Assembly: GCA_026708265.1 (NCBI GenBank)
Contig: JAPOVI010000019.1
Coordinates: 1 to 32,976, forward strand
Reading direction: 5' to 3'
Source: Acidobacteriota bacterium
GTDB taxonomy: Bacteria > Acidobacteriota > Vicinamibacteria > Vicinamibacterales > UBA8438
DNA: 32,976 bases
Position numbers and translations under genes: made by a program. The notes under the pieces are model-generated. The model searched no databases. It saw only the letters and a program-made list of their open reading frames with translations, and was not told the origin of the DNA. Positions 1 through 8,599 of the stretch are shown one piece after another. How positions within the stretch are numbered: position 1 is the stretch's first letter; each line of letters begins with the position of its first letter.

Positions 1-306
1 GACGGGAACGGTATTGGGCATGCACGCCACCGCCACGAAGCCCCCTGCGACCGCCGACGCCACGCCGCTCGCGATCGTCTCCTTGTGCTCCTGGCCCGGC
101 TCGCGCAGGTGCACGTGCATGTCGATGAACCCCGGGCAGACCACGAGGTCCCGCGGCAGAGCGATCGGCGTCGCCCCCTCGAGCGGGAGGTCCCGCCCGA
201 TGGCCGCGACGCGGCCGTCCGCAATGCGCAGGTCGCATTCCCCGTCGATGCCCTGGCCCGGATCGACGAGCCGGGCGGCCTTCAGCACGCAAGGATCCGG
301 GATCAC
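1..306 (-). CDS. pyrC: Dihydroorotase, N-terminal part (runs off the left edge)
   Basis: Dihydroorotase cyclises carbamoyl-aspartate to dihydroorotate, step 3 of pyrimidine synthesis, in the cytoplasm. About 102 N-terminal codons are visible. They include the metal-binding motif [19 protein letters not shown], with the HxH zinc ligands of the amidohydrolase family, and the start of the TIM barrel ([13 protein letters not shown]). The GTG start at 306 overlaps the pyrB stop as GTGA, so translation is probably coupled and the gene is the third in pyrR-pyrB-pyrC. The C-terminal three quarters lie outside the window, so the remaining metal and substrate residues, and whether this is an active PyrC or an inactive PyrX-type partner of PyrB, cannot be judged. 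The intact HVH and REPG favour an active enzyme. Confidence 0.93.
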   Translation of the reverse strand, partial: MIPDPCVLKAARLVDPGQGIDGECDLRIADGRVAAIGRDLPLEGATPIALPRDLVVCPGFIDMHVHLREPGQEHKETIASGVASAVAGGFVAVACMPNTVPV

Positions 307-1292
307 GGTTCCACCTCGTCCGCCTCGACACCGGCCAGCAGGTAGAGGACCGCCATCCGGATGGCGACGCCGTTCGCAACCTGCTCGAGAATCACGGAGT
401 CCGGGCCGTCGGCCACGTCGGAGGCGATCTCGACGCCGCGGTTCATCGGTCCGGGGTGCATGACGATCGCGCCCGGCCTCGCGCGGCGGAGACGCTCCGC
501 GGTGATGCCGAACATCTCGAAGTACTCCCGCACGGACGGGAAGAATCCGCCGTGCATCCGCTCGAACTGGACCCGCAGCAGCATCACCACGTCGGCGTCT
601 GCCACCGCCTCGTCGATCGCCGTCGTCGCGTGGACCCCGAACCGGTCGCTGCCCGGAAGCATCAGCGTCGCCGGGCCGCAGAGCCACACGTCGGCTCCGA
701 GCGCCCGCAGCAGCAGGATGTTCGAGCGCAGCACCCGGCTGTGCAGCAGGTCGCCCACGATGGCCACCTTGAGGCCCGCGATCGAGCCCTTGTGCGCGCG
801 AATGGTGAAGGCGTCGAGGAGCGCCTGCGTGGGGTGCTCGTGCATGCCGTCGCCGGCGTTCACCACGCGGGCGTCGCAGATGCGGGCCAGGAGGTCGCAC
901 GCCCCCGAATAGGCGTGCCGGACCACGAGGAGGTCGGGCGCCATCGCCTCGAGCGTGCGGGCCATGTCGGCCAGCGTCTCGCCCTTGACGAGGCTCGACG
1001 CGCTGCCCGCGATGTTCAGCGTGTCGGCGCTGAGCCGCTTCTCGGCAATCTCGAACGACGTCCGGGTCCGCGTGCTCGGCTCCAGGAACAGGTTGACGAC
1101 CGTCTTGCCGCGCAGGGCCGGGACCTTCTTGATGCGTCGCGTCCCAATCTCCTGCATCGCCTCCGCCGTGTCGAGGAGGAGGACGATCTCCTCCGCGTTC
1201 AGGTCGGCGGCGCTCAGGAGGTGCTTCGAGCGGAGGCGGGAGAGCGGGGGCGCATCGCGCACCGTGCTGTCCGCCGGGGACGGTGCGCTCAT
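303..1292 (-). CDS. pyrB: Aspartate carbamoyltransferase catalytic subunit
   Basis: Joins carbamoyl phosphate and aspartate into carbamoyl-aspartate, the committed step of pyrimidine synthesis. The product is 329 residues, a normal length for the catalytic chain. Visible family signatures are the carbamoyl-phosphate loop [13 protein letters not shown], the SxxKGET segment, [12 protein letters not shown] and the C-terminal [11 protein letters not shown]. The ATG at 1292 overlaps the pyrR stop as ATGA, and its own stop overlaps the pyrC start as GTGA, so all three genes form one tightly coupled operon. The first 20 or so residues are a low-complexity extension before the conserved core. No pyrI regulatory-chain gene is adjacent, consistent with the PyrR-controlled type of operon. 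Confidence 0.96.
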   Translation of the reverse strand: MSAPSPADSTVRDAPPLSRLRSKHLLSAADLNAEEIVLLLDTAEAMQEIGTRRIKKVPALRGKTVVNLFLEPSTRTRTSFEIAEKRLSADTLNIAGSASSLVKGETLADMARTLEAMAPDLLVVRHAYSGACDLLARICDARVVNAGDGMHEHPTQALLDAFTIRAHKGSIAGLKVAIVGDLLHSRVLRSNILLLRALGADVWLCGPATLMLPGSDRFGVHATTAIDEAVADADVVMLLRVQFERMHGGFFPSVREYFEMFGITAERLRRARPGAIVMHPGPMNRGVEIASDVADGPDSVILEQVANGVAIRMAVLYLLAGVEADEVEP

Positions 1293-1882
1293 GGACGCTC
1301 CCCTCCTGCATGCTCCCCACCCCCTGCGCCCGACCCCGCGCCCGGCGGGTCGGAAGCCGCAAACTCGTCGACCACCAGCACCTCGTCGACGCCGTCGACC
1401 TCCGCCAGGCGCACCTGCACGCTCTCGCGCAACGACGTGGGAAGGTTCCGGCCGACGTAGTCCGCCTTGATGGGCAGCTCGCGATGGCCGCGATCGACCA
1501 GCACGATGAGCTGGATGCTGCGGGGACGCCCGAAGTCGATCAGCGCGTCGAGGGCAGCCCGAATCGTGCGCCCCGAGTAGAGCACGTCGTCGACCAGGAG
1601 GATGCGGCGGTCGTCTATCGAGAACGGGATCTCGGTCCGCCGCAGAACGGGCTGCGGGCCGACCGGGTGGCGCATCAGATCGTCCCGGTACAGGGTGATG
1701 TCGAGGCTGCCGGTGGGCACGTCGCGGCCGTCGATCTCGGCCAGATGGCGCGCGATCCGCTTCGCGATCGGCACGCCGCGCGTCCGGATCCCGACGAGCG
1801 CGATGTCCGCCGCGCCGCGGTTCCTCTCCACCACCTCGTGCGCGATGCGCACCAGCGTCCGCGCGATTCGGTCCGCTTCCAT
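1289..1882 (-). CDS. pyrR: Bifunctional pyr operon RNA-binding regulator / uracil phosphoribosyltransferase
   Basis: PyrR binds pyr leader RNA in a UMP-dependent way and often also converts uracil plus PRPP to UMP. The PRPP-binding loop [15 protein letters not shown] is intact, as is the basic RNA-contact region of this family. About 25 C-terminal residues are a Gly/Pro-rich extension that overlaps the pyrB start. Two ATGs are possible. The one at 1894 (MPVVMEAD) has no good ribosome-binding site. The one at 1882 ([10 protein letters not shown]) fits family N-termini and sits in a TGATG overlap with the stop of a possible leader ORF, so I prefer 1882. The upstream RNA carries a PyrR-type binding loop, which makes autoregulation likely. 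Confidence 0.95.
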   Translation of the reverse strand: MEADRIARTLVRIAHEVVERNRGAADIALVGIRTRGVPIAKRIARHLAEIDGRDVPTGSLDITLYRDDLMRHPVGPQPVLRRTEIPFSIDDRRILLVDDVLYSGRTIRAALDALIDFGRPRSIQLIVLVDRGHRELPIKADYVGRNLPTSLRESVQVRLAEVDGVDEVLVVDEFAASDPPGAGSGAGGGEHAGGERP

Positions 1883-1983
1883 CACGACCGGCATCGGGGA
1901 TCCGGAGGACGAGGGGGTGGGAGGATACCGGCGACGGGGGTGTCGGGCTGCGACGGTGACGGGTCGACCCCAACCGGGCTCAC
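1882..1983 (-). CDS. Possible pyr leader ORF coupled to pyrR (33 codons)
   Basis: A short frame begins at GTG 1983 ([12 protein letters not shown]...) and stops at TGA 1884-1882, which overlaps the pyrR ATG at 1882 as TGATG. An AAGAGG Shine-Dalgarno-like stretch lies at 1994-1999, ten bases before the GTG. It is part of the 3' strand of the PyrR-binding hairpin. If translated, the peptide probably has no function of its own, and its job would be to couple pyrR translation to a start site that PyrR can mask. Because the genome is so GC-rich, open frames occur by chance, and this frame also stays open upstream of the promoter. The call therefore rests on the placement of its ends, not on the reading frame. 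Confidence 0.4.
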   Translation of the reverse strand: MSPVGVDPSPSQPDTPVAGILPPPRPPDPRCRS

Positions 1984-1993
1984 GCTGGAAGCA

Positions 1994-2028
1994 CCTCTTG
2001 GCGGCCTCGCCGGGCCGCCCTTAAAGAG
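1994..2028 (-). promoter_or_regulatory. PyrR-binding RNA hairpin in the pyr leader
   Basis: On the minus strand the RNA forms an outer CUCUU/AAGAG helix, a short internal bulge, and a perfect 7-bp GGCGGCC/GGCCGCC upper stem. The apex reads CCCGGCGAGGCC, matching the known PyrR loop pattern CCNGNGAGGC. It begins at about +1 of the predicted transcript. No U-tract terminator follows before pyrR. The downstream outer strand contains the only Shine-Dalgarno-like sequence near the leader ORF. Confidence 0.8.
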
Positions 2029-2035
2029 CTGCTCG

Positions 2036-2064
2036 ATACTATCGGGGGCCCGCCGCGGCGTCAA
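2036..2064 (-). promoter_or_regulatory. Sigma-70-type promoter of the pyrR-pyrB-pyrC operon
   Basis: The -35 box TTGACG (2064-2059) and the -10 box TAGTAT (2041-2036) are separated by exactly 17 bases. The expected transcription start is near 2029, just before the PyrR hairpin. The rest of the 1895-2219 gap upstream of this promoter shows no gene. It holds GCCCGGG/CCCGGGC arms around 2166-2206 after the DUF4340 stop, without a T-tract. Confidence 0.75.
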
Positions 2065-2219
2065 CGGCATCGCCCCTGCCGGCTCGATCCTGCGCTTCAT
2101 CGCAAGCGGCCCCTCGCCCTTGCTCGGCGCAACCCTGCTCTGCGGCCGTCCACCTATCGTTCGCCCGGGCGCGGCGCGAACCCCGCGGAGATGCGCGGCC
2201 CGGGCTCGCGACGACCCAC

Positions 2220-3587
2220 TCACGGAGCGGCGTCGATCGGCCCGAGCGCGTCGAGCGCCTCGAGTGCCTCGTCGAGCGTGGCGGCATCGAGCACGCCGGC
2301 TCCCGGCTCGTCGCCGTGCGCACCGTAGGTGGCGCCCCCTGCGCGGCCGATGAGGATGCGTTCCTCCGCGTCCGCGTCGCCGTACGCGACGACCACGGTC
2401 GCCAAGGGTGCATCGAGGCCGGTCCCGGCCCGGGTGTCCGTGAACGACGCCGCGCGCAGGCCGGTGAGCTTCGTGAGCAGGTCGTCGACGGCGGCGCGGT
2501 CCACGTCCGCGGGCTCGGGCTCGACGCGCCGCCACGCGTCCCCGTCGTCCCCCTCGGCCTTCTCGAGCACCGTCGTGACGCCGTCGCGCGCGATCGAAAG
2601 ACGCCTGGCGTTGAACGGCCGGAACGCGAAGAGGTCCCTCTGCCGATACGCTTCCGCGCCCCGCTGGAGGTCCGTCGCGAGCGCGCTCTCGATCGTGAAG
2701 ACGAGGCCGCGGGAGCCGTCGCGGGCGAAGACCGTCCCGTCCGGCGCCTCCGCCCCCACATGCAGCTCCGCGCTGGCGCTGCCCATCCGAATCGTGGCCG
2801 TGACGAGCGCCTCGGCGAGGCCGAACGGCTCGAGGTCGGCGCCGTCCGCCGCGCCCGCGTCGATCTCGATGGAGCGCATCTCCGTGGAGCCGAGCCGCCC
2901 GACCAGGCCCTCCACCACGCCGAAGTCGGCGCGCGCGTCCCACGGCTCGATCATCCGCCAGGCGTTGTCGGCCTTGCGGAAGCGGGTGGTGCCCGCCGCG
3001 CCCGAAACGACCAGGCCGTCGACGTCCGGTCCCTCGAACTCGAGGATGGAACGATCGCGCAGGTCGAACGTCGTCCGGTTGAAGGTCGACTCGCGGAACC
3101 CCTCGATGAGGAAGACGCGGGGATTGCCGTCGGTGCGCGCGTAGCGGTTGCCGCCGGCCGGCGTCGTCTCGCCGATCAGGAGGCGGCGGACCGCCGAGTC
3201 GCCGTCGGTACGAAAGGCGACGTCGACCACCGGATCGGCCAGGCCGTACGGCCCGAGGTCGGGCGGCTCCGCCGCGACCACCCGCTGCACGTCCAGCGAC
3301 TCGAGCGCGCTGGCGATGGCGGTGGCCCGGTTGTCGTCGGCGGCGACCTCCACCGGCACCCGCATGGTCCACGACCGGCTGCCCGCCGCCCGCTCGAGCC
3401 GGGTGACGTCGCCGTTCTCCGCCGTGATCTCGAGCTCGACGATGGCGTCCGCCTCGACGTCGAAGACCGGCTCTTCGGCGTCGGCCTCGGAGGCGGGCGG
3501 TCGCTCGGACTCGATGAAGTAGGCGTAGCCGCCGAGCAGCAGGAACAGTACCAGGAGGACCAGCGTCGACCGCGTTCCCCGCATCAT
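2220..3587 (-). CDS. DUF4340 domain-containing membrane-anchored protein
   Basis: This is a 455-residue protein with one N-terminal membrane helix (about residues 6-25, LVLLVLFLLLGGYAYF) and an otherwise exported, acidic, beta-rich body. DUF4340 proteins commonly follow gldG-like genes of ABC-2 exporters, and their exact role is unknown. Repeated segments of the type LGPYGLADP / LEPFGLAEA and a 'Y-R-R-D-L-F-F' element followed by more repeats are visible, as usual for the family. It is the last gene of the ATPase-permease-GldG-DUF4340 operon, 118 bases after the GldG-like gene. The start is one of two adjacent ATGs (3587 or 3584), and no strong ribosome-binding site decides between them. I infer a periplasmic accessory role for the exporter. 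Confidence 0.85.
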   Translation of the reverse strand: MMRGTRSTLVLLVLFLLLGGYAYFIESERPPASEADAEEPVFDVEADAIVELEITAENGDVTRLERAAGSRSWTMRVPVEVAADDNRATAIASALESLDVQRVVAAEPPDLGPYGLADPVVDVAFRTDGDSAVRRLLIGETTPAGGNRYARTDGNPRVFLIEGFRESTFNRTTFDLRDRSILEFEGPDVDGLVVSGAAGTTRFRKADNAWRMIEPWDARADFGVVEGLVGRLGSTEMRSIEIDAGAADGADLEPFGLAEALVTATIRMGSASAELHVGAEAPDGTVFARDGSRGLVFTIESALATDLQRGAEAYRQRDLFAFRPFNARRLSIARDGVTTVLEKAEGDDGDAWRRVEPEPADVDRAAVDDLLTKLTGLRAASFTDTRAGTGLDAPLATVVVAYGDADAEERILIGRAGGATYGAHGDEPGAGVLDAATLDEALEALDALGPIDAAP

Positions 3588-3705
3588 CGTCGAAGGGCCT
3601 CCGCGCGTGGGCCCGGCCGCTCGCGCGCCCTGACGGGCGCGTCGGGAGTCTCGGCGGGCACAGGTCTCACGCAGCGCACGTCCTGCGGCGCAGGCTCCCG
3701 GCCGG

Positions 3706-5373
3706 TCACTGCTGCCGCCGGTTCCACCAGGTGTACACGCCGGCCCCGATGATCGCCCCCGGAATCATCAGCAGCGCGAGCCAGTTGATTCGCATCTGCT
3801 GGTCCGCCGTCAGGGTGATGCGCCGGTCCTCGGGCTCCCGCGGGCGGATGGCGATGAGGCTCTCCTGCTCGGCCAGCCAGTTGAGCGCGTTCAACGCGAG
3901 GTCGCTGTTGCCCTGGATGCCGACGGCGCCGTTCGAGGCGAAGTCCGAGTCGCCGAACACGGCCAGCCGCGCCTCGACCGTGCCGCCGGCGTCCGGCTCG
4001 GCCTCGAACCCGTCGCCCCCCTCCGCAACCCCGGCGTTCCCGGGCTCTTCACCGTCGTCGTCGGCCCCTGCTCCGTCCTCGTCCCCGCCCGCCGGCTCGT
4101 CGACGATCAGGGAAACCGCGGCGGCGATCGGAACCGGGCCGGGAACGTCGCCGGCCGCTTCGTCGAGCGCCACCTCGCCCCCCGCCAGCTCGCTCAGATC
4201 GTGCTCGGCCCAGCTTCGCGGGCTCGTCTCGACGAAGGCCTGCGCAATCCGGCCCTCGACGCCGCCCGCCACGGGCCGGACGGAGCGCGCGAGAGGAAAC
4301 GCGGTCAACAGGTTGAAGCGGTCCGTGATGGCGTGGGGCGGGTAGGAGGCGGCCACCGGCACCGAGGCGTCGGTGCCCAGCAACTGCCCGACGCCGCTGG
4401 CGTCGACGACGACGTCCGTGCCGATCTCCATCCCCCAGTCGGCCGCGAGCGCGACCAGGTTGGGCGCGTCCGGCTCGTCGGCGGCCTCCGGCGGATCGAG
4501 CAGGAGGAGCAGCTTCCCGCCCCCGTCCAGCCACTCCCGGACCAGATTCGCCTCGGCGGGGAGGAGGTCGGTCTCCGGGCCGGCGATCACGAGCACCGTC
4601 GCGTCGGCGGGCACGGCGCCGGTCTGCGCCAGGACGACGGTCTCCACGCCCAGGTTGTCCCGCTCGAGCGCCTCGACCAGCGCGCTGTAGCCTTCGCGCT
4701 CGCTGCTGGCCGGATCCCGCTCGCCGTGGCCCTGCACGAAGTAGACCGTCCGCTCCTCCCCCTCGACGGCCCTGATCAGGCCGTTCGTCAGCTCCTGCTC
4801 GGAGGTGGAGACCACGCGCTCGACGCGATCCCCGTACTCGAAGACGACCGTGCCGTAGGACTGCACGTCGTACTGCCGGGCCCGGACCGGATCGCCGTCG
4901 ATGTCCACGTACTCCACCGTCACCTGCGACGAGATGTACTCGTACTCGCCGAGACGGTCGCGGTAGCCGGGGAACTCCTCCTCGCGGGCGAAGACCAGCA
5001 CGCTGATGGGCGACTCCAGCGACTCCAGCACGCGCCGCGTCTGATCCGACAGGGAGTACTGCCCGCCCGCCGTGAGGTCCCAGCGCACGTTCTGGCGGGA
5101 GAGGATGTAGTTGACGGCGACGACGATGCCGAGGGCGAGCACGATGCCGGACGTCGCAACGGCGCCGTACCGCGTCTGGCGCCGCCGGGCGAACGTGGCG
5201 ATCTGCCGCCACTGGCCCGCCGTGTGGGCGGCCAGCAGCACGATGCCCGCCACGGAGAGCCACCACGACAGCCCTTGCTGCTCGGGGGCGGCGAAGCGCG
5301 TCACCACCGCGGCAACGACCAGCCCGACGCCGGCCCACCCGGACCAGTGCAACAGGTTCGCGACCATCGGCAT
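3706..5373 (-). CDS. GldG-like ABC exporter auxiliary membrane protein
   Basis: A protein of about 555 residues with three N-terminal membrane helices (roughly residues 5-85), a large extracytoplasmic domain, and one C-terminal helix (INWLALLMIPGAIIGAG) before a basic tail. The soluble part starts with NVRWDLTAGGQYSLSDQTRR and contains VYFVQGHGE, both typical of the GldG / 'ABC-type uncharacterized transport' family. An acidic low-complexity insertion (Asp/Glu/Gly-rich, around residues 430-470) interrupts the domain before the FGDSDFASN motif. The ATG at 5373 lies two bases after the permease stop, although GTG 5388 is also in frame. In gliding Bacteroidota GldA-GldF-GldG form one complex. 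Outside that phylum such sets are general exporters of unknown substrate, which is the safer reading here. Confidence 0.88.
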   Translation of the reverse strand: MPMVANLLHWSGWAGVGLVVAAVVTRFAAPEQQGLSWWLSVAGIVLLAAHTAGQWRQIATFARRRQTRYGAVATSGIVLALGIVVAVNYILSRQNVRWDLTAGGQYSLSDQTRRVLESLESPISVLVFAREEEFPGYRDRLGEYEYISSQVTVEYVDIDGDPVRARQYDVQSYGTVVFEYGDRVERVVSTSEQELTNGLIRAVEGEERTVYFVQGHGERDPASSEREGYSALVEALERDNLGVETVVLAQTGAVPADATVLVIAGPETDLLPAEANLVREWLDGGGKLLLLLDPPEAADEPDAPNLVALAADWGMEIGTDVVVDASGVGQLLGTDASVPVAASYPPHAITDRFNLLTAFPLARSVRPVAGGVEGRIAQAFVETSPRSWAEHDLSELAGGEVALDEAAGDVPGPVPIAAAVSLIVDEPAGGDEDGAGADDDGEEPGNAGVAEGGDGFEAEPDAGGTVEARLAVFGDSDFASNGAVGIQGNSDLALNALNWLAEQESLIAIRPREPEDRRITLTADQQMRINWLALLMIPGAIIGAGVYTWWNRRQQ

Positions 5374-5375
5374 CC

Positions 5376-6149
5376 CTATCCGCGCCACCGCTCGGTGTCC
5401 ACCGCCTTGGCGGTCAGGAACAGCCCGAAGGCGACGAAGCTCACGTAGTAGGTGATGTGCCTGGTGTCGATCACGCCCTTCGAGAAGTCGTCGAAGTGCT
5501 CGAGGATCGACAGGTAGGACAGGACGGCCTGGGTCGTCGGGCCGGCCGAGTCGGCCATCCAGTTCAGGACCCAGAAGAGCAGCAGCACGGCGAACGTGAC
5601 CACCCCGGCCACGATCTGGTTGCGGGTGACGCTCGAGACGAGCAGGCCGACCGAGATGAACGAGGCGCCCATCAGCAGCAGCCCCAGGTAGCCGCTCAGC
5701 ATGGGGCCCAGCTCCGGCTCCCCGTACCAGAAGAGGATGCCCATGTGCAGGCCGGTCACCGCGAGCATCAGCACGAACAGCGTCAGAACGCCGAGGAACT
5801 TGCCGAGGATGATCTCGAGGTCGCTCAGCGGCGAGGTGAGCAGCAGCTCGATCGTCCCCGACCTCTTCTCCTCCGCGTAGGCGCGCGCGGTCAGGAAGGG
5901 AAGGAAGAACAGCAGGACGACGGCGGTGTTCGAGAGCATCGGCCGCAGCATGAACTCGTTGATGTTGATGCTCTGCGGCCCGCCCATCCCGAACATCCCC
6001 GCCTGCATGCTGAAGCGCACCATGACGGCGAGGCTGGCGACGAAGAACCAGCCGAAGAGGAGCGCGAACAGACCGACCACCACGTAGGCGATGGGGGACA
6101 CGAAATAGGACCGCAGCTCCTTGTCGGCGATGGCGACGATGTTGCGCAT
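5376..6149 (-). CDS. ABC-2 type transporter permease (GldF-like)
   Basis: A 257-residue integral membrane protein with about six helices. The N-terminus (MRNIVAIADKELRSYFVSPIAYVV) and the cytoplasmic segment ARAYAEEKRSGTIELLLTSPLSDLEIILGKFLG are hallmarks of ABC-2 permeases next to GldG-like proteins. A Met/Gly-rich extracytoplasmic loop lies near residues 47-62. It lies between the ATPase gene (79 bases upstream) and the GldG-like gene (two bases downstream), so it should be the membrane channel of this exporter. The exported substrate cannot be told from sequence. Confidence 0.92.
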   Translation of the reverse strand: MRNIVAIADKELRSYFVSPIAYVVVGLFALLFGWFFVASLAVMVRFSMQAGMFGMGGPQSININEFMLRPMLSNTAVVLLFFLPFLTARAYAEEKRSGTIELLLTSPLSDLEIILGKFLGVLTLFVLMLAVTGLHMGILFWYGEPELGPMLSGYLGLLLMGASFISVGLLVSSVTRNQIVAGVVTFAVLLLFWVLNWMADSAGPTTQAVLSYLSILEHFDDFSKGVIDTRHITYYVSFVAFGLFLTAKAVDTERWRG

Positions 6150-6228
6150 GTGGCCGCTCCGTTATCGCTTGAGACGTTGCGAGGGTGTCCTGGTCGGCTC
6201 TCGTGCCTCGCGGGGGCCGGCAGAAGAC

Positions 6229-7293
<1,065 letters not shown>

Positions 7294-7420
7294 CGCAACG
7301 CTCCAACACAGCCCGATTGGGTTCTCGCGAGGAAGGCTGACGCTCGGTTCGGTCCGCCGTCGTTGGCCGTCGACGCCGCACAGAACGCCAACCGGAGCTT
7401 ACGTGGCGCCGAGAGCGGTG

Positions 7421-8140
7421 TCAACCGGCACCGGCCGGCCGCCGCCCCTCCTGCCGGGCCGCGCGGCGGTCGACGAATTCCTCGATCGCGGCGAGATCGC
7501 CGGACGCGACGTCCTGGAACTCGAGGCCCATGCCGGCGCGCCCGTCGCTCCAGGCCACGCGCGCCGTCGCCTCGATGTCGCGCTCCGTCCTCGGCAGCCG
7601 GAACTGCACGCGCACCTCGGTCCCGGCCTCCAGGGGGCTCATGGTGCGAAGGCCGAGGCCGCCCTTGCTGAGGTTCAGCGCCGTCGCCGACGCGATGGCG
7701 TCTCCGCACCGACAGGCGACCGGGATGGCGAGCGAGACGCGCGTGCTGGTGCGCCGGTTGAAGCGGTCCGGGAAGAGGTGCGGAGCCAGCGACGGCATGA
7801 TCTGCGCGGCGACGCTGTGCTCGTTCACGTAGCCCGCCACGCCGAGGTCCGTCAGGTCGCGCACCTCCGTCGCCGAGGCGACGGAGCCGCTGAGGACCAG
7901 GATCGGCACGGTGCTCCCCGCGTCGAGCTCGCGAATCGAGCGCACGAGGTCGATGCCGGACGACTCGGTCAGGTGCAGGCCGAGGATCACGAGGTCGGGC
8001 TCTCCGTCTCCGATCCGCCGCAGCAGCTCCGGGGCCCGCTCGACCGCCACGGCGCGATGCCCCGCCTGCTGCAGGGCCTCGGCGAAGCGCTCGCGGATCT
8101 CCGCCCCGGCGTCGGCCACGACCACGGTCTTGCGGCTCAT
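7421..8140 (-). CDS. Degenerate response-regulator receiver fused to a PilZ domain
   Basis: About 239 residues. Residues 4-120 fold like a receiver domain (KTVVVAD..., DLVILGLHL, ILVLSGS, GVAGYVNEH). The phospho-acceptor Asp expected near residue 54 is Gly, the first acidic pair is reduced, and the conserved Lys is absent, so phosphorylation is unlikely. Residues about 128-225 are a PilZ domain with RRTSTR (RxxxR) and NLSKGGLG ([DN]xSxxG), the two c-di-GMP-binding motifs. The likely role is a c-di-GMP-responsive effector whose receiver serves as a protein-interaction module. No kinase or cyclase gene is adjacent. ATG 8140 gives a normal receiver N-terminus; ATG 8155 is an alternative. Confidence 0.85.
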   Translation of the reverse strand: MSRKTVVVADAGAEIRERFAEALQQAGHRAVAVERAPELLRRIGDGEPDLVILGLHLTESSGIDLVRSIRELDAGSTVPILVLSGSVASATEVRDLTDLGVAGYVNEHSVAAQIMPSLAPHLFPDRFNRRTSTRVSLAIPVACRCGDAIASATALNLSKGGLGLRTMSPLEAGTEVRVQFRLPRTERDIEATARVAWSDGRAGMGLEFQDVASGDLAAIEEFVDRRAARQEGRRPAGAG

Positions 8141-8187
8141 CCCTGCCGCGGGCATCGTGCAGCTTATCGGCGCCAGCGACCCGTCCG

Positions 8188-8217
8188 TTGCGGGGCGGCC
8201 GGCGTCCGGCCTATAAT
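8188..8217 (+). promoter_or_regulatory. Promoter of the LysW-like gene
   Basis: A perfect -10 TATAAT (8212-8217) lies 18 bases after TTGCGG (8188-8193). The expected transcription start is near 8224, leaving a 5' leader of only about 8-9 pyrimidine-rich bases before ATG 8233 and no Shine-Dalgarno sequence. Confidence 0.65.
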
Positions 8218-8232
8218 CCGCCCCCCTCGCCC

Positions 8233-8472
8233 ATGGCTGTCTGCCCCGCCTGCGACGTCGAGATCGATGTCGACGAGTTCGACGTCGAGCAGGGAGACGA
8301 GTTGAGCTGCGCGGAGTGCGGCGCCAACCTCGAGGTTTCGACGGTGCTGCCGGTAGAGCTGACCCTGCCCGGCGACGACCAGGACGACGACCTCGGGGCC
8401 GACGAACCGGACGACGCCGACGTCGATGAACCGGACCACGCCGAGGAGGACGACTCCGACTGGGAGGCCTGA
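8233..8472 (+). CDS. LysW-like zinc-ribbon protein with acidic tail
   Basis: A 79-residue, strongly acidic protein. It starts MAVCPACDVEI and has a second CAECGANLEV knuckle, giving a CxxC...CxxC zinc ribbon. VLPVELTL follows, then an Asp/Glu-rich tail ending DDSDWEA. The fold and order match LysW-type amino-group carrier proteins, which hold the substrate on a C-terminal Glu within an EDWGE-like end. Here the end is similar but not the same (DWEA), and the tail is longer than the roughly 55-residue canonical LysW. No lysX, argB or argC homologue is nearby, so a role in lysine or arginine synthesis is unproven. It is divergent from the receiver-PilZ gene and upstream of pal. Confidence 0.72.
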   Translation: MAVCPACDVEIDVDEFDVEQGDELSCAECGANLEVSTVLPVELTLPGDDQDDDLGADEPDDADVDEPDHAEEDDSDWEA

Positions 8473-8530
8473 TCCCGGCCCCGGGCGGGAGCCCGCGCCC
8501 CGCCGCCGATTCTCGCTTCCAGCGGGCGCA

Positions 8531-8560
8531 TTGACACCATTCGCCCATTGTCGCTACATT
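8531..8560 (+). promoter_or_regulatory. Promoter of pal
   Basis: A perfect -35 TTGACA (8531-8536) is followed after 18 bases by TACATT (8555-8560). Transcription would start near 8567, giving a leader of about 33 bases with a GGAGGCGGGAG ribosome-binding region before ATG 8600. Confidence 0.65.
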
Positions 8561-8599
8561 CCGTTCGTCATCTCATCCGACCGGAGGCGGGAGCGAACC

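Noticed and set aside
2160-2210. GC-rich inverted repeat after the DUF4340 stop as a terminator
   Set aside because: Arms pair only partly and no T-run follows, so it is not a convincing intrinsic terminator.
3660-3705. A further full copy of the palindromic element after the GldG-like gene
   Set aside because: Only about 17 bases of one arm match; the remainder diverges. Counted as a half-site, not a copy.
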